A stretch of 17,671 nt of DNA from an uncultured Collinsella sp. (lineage in GTDB: Bacteria > Actinomycetota > Coriobacteriia > Coriobacteriales > Coriobacteriaceae): contig CABULX010000040.1 of NCBI GenBank assembly GCA_902492545.1, forward strand, positions 1-17,671, read 5' to 3'. A model generated the notes under the pieces. The model did not search any database, was not told the DNA's origin, and saw only the letters and a program-made list of their open reading frames with translations. Both the position numbers and the translations under genes were made by a program. Shown one piece after another: positions 1 through 5,721 of this stretch (positions are counted from its first letter, which is position 1; the number at the start of each line of letters is the position of its first letter).

Positions 1-266
1 TCATCTGCATCGATAATGGCTCGATTGTGTTTGACCTGCCGCGCGAGGACATTACCGACCGCGCCGGCATCGCCCACTGCACTCAGGCACAGGCCGCCGA
101 GCTTATGGCTTGCGTCGAAGGCGCCCGCGCCGCCCACCACGCCTATAGCGTGGACGTGCTCGTGCCCAACCGTCGCGAAACGCTCGAGGCCTTTCCCGAG
201 ATTCCCTGCGATCGGGCAACCATTGATGACTATCTGCGCCTCATGCTGAAAGGGGCTTTGAAATGA
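1..266 (+). CDS. ABC transporter ATP-binding protein, C-terminal end (partial)
   Basis: The reading frame is open from the left edge (first full codon at 3) and ends at TGA 264-266, so only about 87 C-terminal residues are visible. No Walker or signature motif lies in the window. The visible start, ICIDNGSIVFDLPREDI, matches the region after the H-loop in exporter-type ABC ATPases, where a short 'dG.iv.d' strand is followed by a variable tail. The stop overlaps the start of the following ABC-2 permease (ATGA at 263-266), which implies translational coupling and a two-component exporter in the cytoplasmic membrane. The substrate cannot be read from this fragment. The family call rests on the short motif and on the neighbour. 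Confidence 0.7.
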   Translation, partial: ICIDNGSIVFDLPREDITDRAGIAHCTQAQAAELMACVEGARAAHHAYSVDVLVPNRRETLEAFPEIPCDRATIDDYLRLMLKGALK

Positions 267-961
267 AACGCGCCATTATGTCCGAGCTTGCCATCGTTCG
301 CACGCTCGTCCCGAGCATCGCAGGTGTCGGCCTGTTCATATTCGTCGTATTGACCCTTGCCAACGCGGCAGACGGCGATTCCGGCATGAGCGCCGGCGCC
401 TGTGCGGTCAGTGCAATGTCGCCCATCATAATCATGAACTCGCTAGCTGTCTACGATAACCAAAACGGCTGGGAGCGTTATCGAGCAACGTTGCCCTTCT
501 CGCGCAAAGACATTATTTGCGCACGCTACCTGTGCATCGTTGTCTTCTCGGTCGTCATGGCATGCGCGGCTACGCTTCTGAACATCCTCGCCCTTCCGCT
601 CTTCGACCCCATGGGCATCCCTTCGACATGCCAGACGATCTTTGAAATCGCAATCGCCTCGGCGGCATCGATGCTCATCTCCCTCATGATGGTATTCTTG
701 ACACAGCCGCTGTTCTTTCGCTTTGGGCACATGGAGGCGCTGCGCCTTTCCCTTGGCCTGTTTGCCCTGTTTGGCTGCGGCACCACGGCAATGCTGAGTT
801 CCTCCAACCCCATCAGCAACTGGCTCATGTCGATTGCCGGAGCGAATCCCGATCCCGCCGTTCTTGGCTGTCTGTGTGCAGGAATTGCCGTACTGGCCCT
901 CGCGCTATGTGCAATCAGCTGCACCATCAGCACCAAGGTTTATCGAGTACGCGACCTGTAA
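263..961 (+). CDS. ABC-2 type transporter permease
   Basis: This 232-residue integral membrane protein has about six hydrophobic segments, near residues 10-30, 48-66, 88-112, 128-154, 160-180 and 198-222. After the second segment comes a soluble loop, YDNQNGWERYRATLPFSRKD. It matches the 'Y...W.rY..tLP.sRk.iv..ry' loop of ABC-2 permeases (ABC2_membrane_5-like) that pair with a small ATPase. The length fits that family. The ATG overlaps the stop of the upstream ATPase. The pair probably exports a small molecule or peptide, but the substrate is unknown. A hairpin with a T-run follows the stop, so this is probably the last gene of its operon. Confidence 0.8.
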   Translation: MKRAIMSELAIVRTLVPSIAGVGLFIFVVLTLANAADGDSGMSAGACAVSAMSPIIIMNSLAVYDNQNGWERYRATLPFSRKDIICARYLCIVVFSVVMACAATLLNILALPLFDPMGIPSTCQTIFEIAIASAASMLISLMMVFLTQPLFFRFGHMEALRLSLGLFALFGCGTTAMLSSSNPISNWLMSIAGANPDPAVLGCLCAGIAVLALALCAISCTISTKVYRVRDL

Positions 962-970
962 TCGACAGCT

Positions 971-1002
971 AATAAGCTTAGGTGGTACCCCGCTTATTTT
1001 TT
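971..1002 (+). terminator. Intrinsic terminator after the ABC exporter operon
   Basis: The 7-bp stem AATAAGC (971-977) pairs with GCTTATT (992-998). A short inner GGT/ACC pairing is possible in the loop, and the stem runs into a T-run (997-1002). It begins 10 bp after the permease stop, the expected place for a rho-independent terminator. The stem is AT-rich and so only moderately stable. Confidence 0.55.
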
Positions 1003-1087
1003 CAATGAAACAAGGCGGCATAGCGTCACCACCGCCCCTCACAGCAGGCCGTCTAGTTCTTAGCAACCAAAAAGACACCGTCAGCAT

Positions 1088-1272
1088 ATCGAAGGTGAAT
1101 ACCTTTCCGAGAAGTGAACGAGTAAAAACAGTGCCCTGTAGCATCGACATTTTTAAGGACTCAATTCCTGCGGTTTTGTCTAAGAATCCTGCAGTTTTGT
1201 TCGAAAAAAGTGTGCATGTTCCAGGGGTCCAGATTTACTCGTTCACTTCGCGGAAAACCATTCACCTTCGAT
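1088..1272. repeat. Imperfect inverted repeat, 39-bp arms, in intergenic region
   Basis: The left arm 1088-1126 and right arm 1234-1272 are reverse complements at 35 of 39 positions, separated by 107 bp. Both arms contain the block GAAGTGAACGAGTAAA (right arm as its complement) and GAAGGTGAAT. All mismatches fall in one 3-base patch and one single base. The interior has no convincing gene and carries a short tandem repeat. Candidates are a MITE-like element, a dispersed palindromic unit, or a large regulatory foldback in the leader of the downstream transporter. Nothing here shows mobility; target-site duplications were not evident. Confidence 0.75.
1165..1201 (+). repeat. Two-copy tandem repeat, 21-bp period, inside the inverted repeat
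   Basis: TCCTGCGGTTTTGTCT (from 1166) and TCCTGCAGTTTTGTTC (from 1187) recur with a 21-bp period, about two helical turns. The spacing would place two copies of a bound protein on the same DNA face. It lies in the loop of the 1088-1272 inverted repeat. The function is unknown. Confidence 0.5.
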
Positions 1273-1409
1273 TCGAGCCTTAACCAAATGCCCTCTTGAA
1301 CTATGGCCCCTGTCTCACCACAGCGACATCAAAGCTTCATGGCGGGACGGTATCATCGGACGAGCGCCGTAAATCTGGCGCGGTTGTTCTTTGGGGAGGC
1401 ATTTCACCC
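1273..1409 (+). promoter_or_regulatory. Leader of the EamA transporter gene, with hairpin and ribosome binding site
   Basis: This is the remainder of the 448-bp gap (962-1409) before the transporter start. It contains a small hairpin, GCGCC (1364-1368) against GGCGC (1377-1381) with an 8-nt loop. The strong Shine-Dalgarno GGGGAGG (1393-1399) sits 10 nt before the GTG at 1410. That site decides the start: the longer open frame from TTG 1296 has no comparable site. I see no riboswitch class I recognise and no clear sigma70 promoter. Confidence 0.5.
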
Positions 1410-2285
1410 GTGTCGTGGGTCGCAGCAGCATTTGTGTCGGCTTTCTTTGCCGGCATCACATCTATCCTGGCCAAATGCGGCATCAAGCAGACCGACTCCG
1501 ATGTCGCGACGGCCATTCGCACCTGCGTGGTGCTCGTTTTCGCCTGGGCAATGGCGGGCATTTCTGGATCCATTGGAACCATCGGCAGCATCGAACCCAG
1601 ATCCTGGCTCTTTCTCGTCCTCTCGGGACTCGCTACCGGTGCTTCGTGGATCTGTTACTTTAAGGCGTTGGGCATCGGAGACGTCAATAAGGTCGTACCG
1701 GTCGACAAGATGAGCACCGTACTCGCCGCACTGATCGCCATCGTACTTTTTGGCGAGACGAGCAACCTTGCGGTTAAGCTCGCGGGAACCGCTGTCATCA
1801 CCCTCGGCACGTTTTTAATGATCGAGAAGAAGCAGTCTGCCGGACCCGAGCAGCAGCAAGACCGGACCTGGCTCGCTTACGCCCTCGGCGCCGCCGTGTT
1901 CGCGGCGCTCACGTCCATCCTTGCCAAGGTTGGCATCGAAGGCGTCGAGTCCAACCTGGCCACGGCAATCCGTACCTGTGTGGTACTGGTTATGGCATGG
2001 GCAATCGTGGCAGCTAAAGGCAAGATGGGCCAAGCCGTGCACGTAGACCGCTGCGAACTCGTATTTCTCGCAGCATCGGGCATTGCGACTGGCGCATCGT
2101 GGCTGCTGTGCTACTACGCCATCGCCACAGGCCAGGTGAGCGTCGTAGTGCAGATCGACAAACTATCGATTGCCGTATCGGTACTATTTGCGCGCCTGGC
2201 ATTCAACGAAAAGGTCTCGCGGCGCAGCGCCGTCGGCCTCGCTCTCATCGTCCTGGGCACTGCAGCGCTCGCAGTTTGGAAGTAG
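1410..2285 (+). CDS. EamA-domain (DMT superfamily) transporter, two tandem repeats
   Basis: A 291-residue membrane protein of the drug/metabolite transporter superfamily, made of two EamA repeats of about 140 residues with roughly ten TM helices in all. The halves are strikingly similar. ITSILAKCGIKQTDSDVATA in the first corresponds to LTSILAKVGIEGVESNLATA in the second; both continue with IRTCVVLV, and SGLATGASW matches SGIATGASW. This resembles COG2510-type EamA proteins, which are often single-domain, so the gene looks like a relatively recent fusion or duplication. I chose GTG 1410 for its GGGGAGG site and because the protein then begins at the first helix. The substrate is unknown; nutrient or metabolite import or export are both possible. 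Confidence 0.85.
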   Translation: MSWVAAAFVSAFFAGITSILAKCGIKQTDSDVATAIRTCVVLVFAWAMAGISGSIGTIGSIEPRSWLFLVLSGLATGASWICYFKALGIGDVNKVVPVDKMSTVLAALIAIVLFGETSNLAVKLAGTAVITLGTFLMIEKKQSAGPEQQQDRTWLAYALGAAVFAALTSILAKVGIEGVESNLATAIRTCVVLVMAWAIVAAKGKMGQAVHVDRCELVFLAASGIATGASWLLCYYAIATGQVSVVVQIDKLSIAVSVLFARLAFNEKVSRRSAVGLALIVLGTAALAVWK

Positions 2286-2304
2286 CGCGGCCAGCAGCCG
2301 CTAC
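2282..2304. terminator. Short hairpin spanning convergent stop codons
   Basis: Only 15 bp separate the TAG of the EamA gene (2283-2285) from the TAG of the convergent ferredoxin gene (2301-2303). The junction can fold as GCGGC (2287-2291) with GCCGC (2297-2301), plus an outer GTA/TAC pairing. There is no T-tract on either side, so a terminator role is only suggested by position. Confidence 0.3.
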
Positions 2305-3092
2305 ATCCTCACACCTGGCTTAGGATGCCTGTACTGACCGTGGGATGCTGTGCGCTTACCGTGCGAGATGGCAAATTTGGGACAACAGTGCAGGCAACGA
2401 AGGCAGGCTGCGCACTCCGGCTTTGTCCAGACGGGAAGGCCGTCGCGTATCTCAATCGCCGCCATGGGGCAGCGCTTGGCACACAGGCCGCAGCCGATGC
2501 AGCGATCGGCATCGACGGCAAACTTGCTCGTCTGTTGCATGCGCGGCAGCCCAATTGCGTGATACGCGCACGATGCAAACCGAGGCACGCGATGGCGCAT
2601 CATGTTGCCCGTGCGGCGTGCCCGCACCGCCTCGATCACGGCATCAATCTGCGCCTCGGCAGCTCTATTGATACCCTCAACCTTTTGAGGGTCAGACAGG
2701 TCGAAAACAGGCGTCCAGGTATCGGGCATCTTGACGCTCATCGCCGCATCTAACTCGAGCCCACGCTCGTGTAGCAGATCGCGGGCGAACTTGGCCGATT
2801 GCCCGGTCGTCGAACCATATGTCGAGACATAGAACGTATAGGGGCGCTCGCCGCCCTTTGTGCCGGCAGCAACCGATAGGTCGACAGTCTTCAAAAACTC
2901 GATCATTGGCGTCGGCAAGCCCCAGGCGTATACCGGGGCGACAAACCTCAGCCGACAGGGGCCTTCCATCACAGCAAGGTGAAGGATCTCGGCATCAAAG
3001 CGCTCAATCGACATAACTTTGTCGCTTGTCGCCGCTGCAATGCGACGCGCCACATGCTCGCTGTACCCTGTCGCGCTAAAGCACAGGATCAT
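2301..3092 (-). CDS. EFR1-type flavodoxin-ferredoxin fusion (two 4Fe-4S clusters)
   Basis: A 263-residue cytoplasmic electron-transfer protein. Residues 1-160 form a flavodoxin-like domain opening with FSATGYSEHVARRIA, the FMN phosphate loop, where the usual N of TGNS is Y. A linker leads to a 2x[4Fe-4S] ferredoxin domain: CIGCGLCAKRCP (Cys198, 201, 204, 208) and CAACLRCLHCCP (Cys227, 230, 233, 237). This order and length match EFR1-family ferrodoxins of anaerobes. The open frame extends upstream, but ATG 3092 has AGGGG seven bases ahead and begins the flavodoxin fold. It starts 35 bp after the ClC gene stop, so it is probably co-transcribed with it. The physiological partner is unknown. Confidence 0.9.
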   Translation of the reverse strand: MILCFSATGYSEHVARRIAAATSDKVMSIERFDAEILHLAVMEGPCRLRFVAPVYAWGLPTPMIEFLKTVDLSVAAGTKGGERPYTFYVSTYGSTTGQSAKFARDLLHERGLELDAAMSVKMPDTWTPVFDLSDPQKVEGINRAAEAQIDAVIEAVRARRTGNMMRHRVPRFASCAYHAIGLPRMQQTSKFAVDADRCIGCGLCAKRCPMAAIEIRDGLPVWTKPECAACLRCLHCCPKFAISHGKRTASHGQYRHPKPGVRM

Positions 3093-3127
3093 CTCGTACC
3101 CCTGGAATTGACTCGTGAAAAACCGCG

Positions 3128-4432
3128 CTACTTGCGCAGCGGCTTGGGCAGCGGGATGCCGGCGGCGATGACGGCCGCGATAATCATGCAGACGATACCC
3201 TTGAGTGGGAAACACATAAGCAGCAGGCCCACAACCATGACAGGCTGGCGCATGACGGCGCCCATCGTCGATGCCGTGCAGACGGCGACGCAAAAGACCG
3301 GATCTGCGCCGGTGAGGATGGCAAGGCCATAGCCCAGGCTTACGCCCGAGAAGATAACGGGGAAGAAGTGGCCGCCGCGCCAACCAAGGTTGATGAGGGC
3401 GGGCGTCAGCATGGCCTTAACAAGACCGGTCGCGATAAGCACGCCGGCGGGAATGGTGAGGTAGGTCTCCATAAGTACATCGGCCTGGGTCTCGCCGGCA
3501 AACATGGTGTAGGGCAAGACCGTGCCGCAGATGGCGAGCGCCAGACCAGCCAGCATGGCCTTGACGACAGGACGCTCCCCTATTGCATGGGACAGCGCCT
3601 CGCTCGCGTGCTCCGAGACAAAGTACAGCCAGCCGCAAACGGTGCCAACCAACGCCAGCGGGATGAGCCAGGCAAGCTCCAGGTTGCCCACCTCGGCGGC
3701 CTCGAACCTGGGCATGCCCATGCCGCCGCCCACAAGTTGGCCAAGCAGCAGGTAGGTGCCCAGACCGCCAGCGATCGCGATACCGTAGACCACAGTCTTC
3801 TGTGCCTTGGGCAGCTTGATGGTGATCTCGCCGGACGCGGACCCATCGTCGGCGTCTTCGCCCTGGCCGTCGGCGCTACCGGCGAGCGGCGCCACAAAGC
3901 CAAAGACGGGCGCGGTAAAGAGCGCCGTCAGCGCGGCCTGGGTGCCCAGCAGCGTGAGCTCCCTAAACTCGGCGCCAAAGCGGCGCATGCGGTCGCCGAC
4001 CCAGCTGCACAGACCCGCGATAACGCCGGTCAGGCCGGCCTCCGGTCCAATACTTCCGCCAAACAGCAGCGGCAGCAATGCCGCGAGCGAAAGCCTGCCC
4101 AGATTGTCATACGGGTAGCGCCCATCTTGCTTAACCTTAGCCATCACCTGGTTGAGGTCGTCGGTCTTGGTGCCCGTAAGCTTTTCGTACAGACCGATCA
4201 GCAGGCCGCCCAGCAGGCAGACAAAAAACGGATACGGCAGAAAACCGAACGGGCCGCTGGCGAGTTCGGGCGACGCCGCGCCCAGCATGTGGGGGATCTC
4301 GGTCCACAGATAGTCGATACCGTGCTCCATCGCAAAAAAGAACAGCCAGACCGCGGCACCTGCGAACGCACCGGTCACGGCAACGCTAACTAAAAACAGC
4401 GCGCGGTTTGTGGGTTTGGCAAGGTCGTCCAT
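3128..4432 (-). CDS. ClC-family chloride channel/transporter
   Basis: A 434-residue polytopic membrane protein of the voltage-gated chloride channel (ClC) family, which moves Cl- or other anions as a channel or H+ antiporter. Visible signatures are GGSIGPEAGL (residues 125-134), in the place of the GREGP selectivity motif, and GHFFP (354-358), matching the GxFxP anion-binding motif. The external gating glutamate (the E of GREGP) is Ile128 here, with a glutamate two residues after the G instead (GPE, E131), as I recall for the YfeO-like branch. The start ATG 4432 has GGGAGGA upstream. An acidic insertion near residues 180-200 (GQGEDADDGS) lies in a predicted loop. The EFR1 gene follows at 35 bp. 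Confidence 0.88.
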   Translation of the reverse strand: MDDLAKPTNRALFLVSVAVTGAFAGAAVWLFFFAMEHGIDYLWTEIPHMLGAASPELASGPFGFLPYPFFVCLLGGLLIGLYEKLTGTKTDDLNQVMAKVKQDGRYPYDNLGRLSLAALLPLLFGGSIGPEAGLTGVIAGLCSWVGDRMRRFGAEFRELTLLGTQAALTALFTAPVFGFVAPLAGSADGQGEDADDGSASGEITIKLPKAQKTVVYGIAIAGGLGTYLLLGQLVGGGMGMPRFEAAEVGNLELAWLIPLALVGTVCGWLYFVSEHASEALSHAIGERPVVKAMLAGLALAICGTVLPYTMFAGETQADVLMETYLTIPAGVLIATGLVKAMLTPALINLGWRGGHFFPVIFSGVSLGYGLAILTGADPVFCVAVCTASTMGAVMRQPVMVVGLLLMCFPLKGIVCMIIAAVIAAGIPLPKPLRK

Positions 4433-4471
4433 CGGGTCCTCCCGCGGTCAAAGTCGACATAATTACGTTTT

Positions 4472-4498
4472 ATTGTAGAGCGAGCGTTGCCCAGACAA
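4472..4498 (-). promoter_or_regulatory. Possible promoter of the ClC-EFR1 pair
   Basis: On the minus strand TTGTCT (4498-4493) and TACAAT (4477-4472) are separated by 15 bp, about 40 bp before the ClC start. The -10 box differs from consensus at one base. The short spacing lowers confidence. It suggests that the ClC gene can be expressed separately from the upstream LOG gene, whose stop is 125 bp away. Confidence 0.35.
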
Positions 4499-4557
4499 GC
4501 CAACCATCTGCGCCACAAACGGCACCATTGGGAGTCATAGTGGGGCAGGCTCAAGAC

Positions 4558-5091
4558 TTATCCGTTGATAATCGAGACAATCTCGCGCAAATCGTCGGCA
4601 AAGTAGATGCCTTGCTGGCGCCTCGGGCTCGAAAGCCCCTTATCAATCATGTGCCCGAGCAGCGCCTTGAGGTCGTTGTAGTAACCGTCCAGGTTATACA
4701 GGATGCACGGAGCACTCAGGTGCCCCAACGACACCGCGGACATGACCTCGGCAATCTCCTCGAGCGTGCCCGTGCCGCCCGGAAATGCGATGAACGCATC
4801 ACCGAGCTCGATCATCTTGTCCTTACGCTCGGCCATATCGCTCGTCACGATGAGGTCATCGATGCCGTCGTGCTGAAACTCGGCCTCTATAAAAAAGCTC
4901 GGCTCAACACCCGTCACGTGTCCACCTGCCTCGAGTACGCTATCGGCGAGCGCGCCCATCAGGCCCGATTTGGACCCGCCGTATACCAGCGCGTGCCCGT
5001 TGGAGCCAATCCAGTTGCCCAGCTCTTGCACCGCAGGCAGAAATGCTGGGTCGTTACCAACGCTGGCGCCCAGGTATACCGTGATATTCAT
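4558..5091 (-). CDS. LOG-family protein (TIGR00730; cytokinin riboside 5'-monophosphate phosphoribohydrolase-like)
   Basis: A 177-residue Rossmann-fold protein of the 'lysine decarboxylase-like' LOG family. It shows both signature motifs: GGSKSGLMG near residue 40 and PGGTGTLEE at residues 104-112, which bind the nucleotide phosphate and hold the catalytic Arg/Glu network. Known members hydrolyse nucleoside 5'-monophosphates to base plus ribose 5-phosphate. Bacterial homologues are often annotated as lysine decarboxylases, wrongly. The start ATG 5091 has GAGGGGG seven bases upstream. The gene begins 36 bp after the potassium-channel gene and is probably in the same transcript. Its physiological substrate here is unknown. 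Confidence 0.88.
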   Translation of the reverse strand: MNITVYLGASVGNDPAFLPAVQELGNWIGSNGHALVYGGSKSGLMGALADSVLEAGGHVTGVEPSFFIEAEFQHDGIDDLIVTSDMAERKDKMIELGDAFIAFPGGTGTLEEIAEVMSAVSLGHLSAPCILYNLDGYYNDLKALLGHMIDKGLSSPRRQQGIYFADDLREIVSIING

Positions 5092-5127
5092 ATTCAGTCC
5101 CCCTCGTCATGACGCGCAGCGCCCGTT

Positions 5128-5553
5128 CTAGCGCTGGCGTCGACGATACTCGCGCACACGACGCGAAAGATCGGCGAGCTCGTCGCGATCGAGCTCTTCC
5201 AAATGCTCCAGATCGTCCATAAAGCGCGCCATGGTGTCCTTTTGGCGCATCTTGATGAGCGTATTGCAGTAGTTCACCGCCACGCCCGTGAGCATGGCAA
5301 TGTAGAAGATGCTGATAACGCTCAGGACAACGGTAATCGCGCGGGCGACCGGCGTTTCGGCCGGGATATCGCCAAAGCCGATGGTCGAGACCGTCTCAAA
5401 GCTAAACCAGAGACCATCGCCAAACGTAAGGGTCGTGGGCTCGGACAACCAGACGGCCGTCGAGCACAGCAGATAGAAGACGAGGAACAGCTCCGTAATG
5501 CGCACGAAGCCCGCCTGGCGCAAAACGTCAGCAAGCGTCCTGAGCTTTTTCAT
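5128..5553 (-). CDS. Two-TM potassium channel (Ion_trans_2)
   Basis: A 141-residue membrane protein with the minimal K+ channel layout: TM1 at about residues 19-37 (ELFLVFYLLCSTAVWL), a pore helix and selectivity filter TIGFGD, then TM2 at about 68-92 (VLSVISIFYIAMLTGVAV). The cytoplasmic C-terminal tail is charged (EELDRDELADLSRRVREYRR) and probably helical. No RCK/TrkA_N domain is present, so gating cannot be predicted. I chose ATG 5553, with AAAGGG upstream, over an open-frame extension to 5616 that lacks a ribosome site. The probable assembly is a tetramer. Confidence 0.88.
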   Translation of the reverse strand: MKKLRTLADVLRQAGFVRITELFLVFYLLCSTAVWLSEPTTLTFGDGLWFSFETVSTIGFGDIPAETPVARAITVVLSVISIFYIAMLTGVAVNYCNTLIKMRQKDTMARFMDDLEHLEELDRDELADLSRRVREYRRRQR

Positions 5554-5651
5554 CGCGACCCTTTCCACGGACAACAAATCACGTTCGCTCGGTATTGTCC
5601 CACGCCTCCCCCGCAAACGGAACTAGTCGTTTAAGAACGTCCCCAATGACC

Positions 5652-5682
5652 ACCAGCTGCCGACTGGGCAGGCTGAGCTGGT
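5652..5682. other. Inverted repeat in the divergent potassium channel / hybrid kinase promoter region
   Basis: ACCAGCT (5652-5658) and AGCTGGT (5676-5682) are inverted across 17 bp, with an inner CTGCC/GGCAG pairing possible. It lies in the 168-bp gap between two divergent genes, 40 bp before the plus-strand kinase start. It could be a regulator site or an RNA hairpin in the kinase leader. I found no convincing -35/-10 pair here. Confidence 0.35.
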
Positions 5683-5721
5683 ATCCTTATGCGGTAATGT
5701 CTCGATTCGTTAGGATTGCAT

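Noticed and set aside
1165..1201. Possible CRISPR-like repeats
   Set aside because: Only two imperfect units with a 21-bp period and no spacers; no other CRISPR-like spacing was seen in the window.
834..1283. 149-codon plus-strand open frame after the permease
   Set aside because: It begins inside the permease in another frame and crosses the terminator and the inverted repeat; no motif, no ribosome site.
1296..1409. Upstream TTG start for the EamA transporter
   Set aside because: No Shine-Dalgarno, and the added residues are not hydrophobic; GTG 1410 has GGGGAGG at proper spacing and starts the first helix.
3368..4393. 341-codon plus-strand open frame
   Set aside because: Antisense shadow of the ClC gene in GC-rich DNA; low-complexity polar product with no family features.
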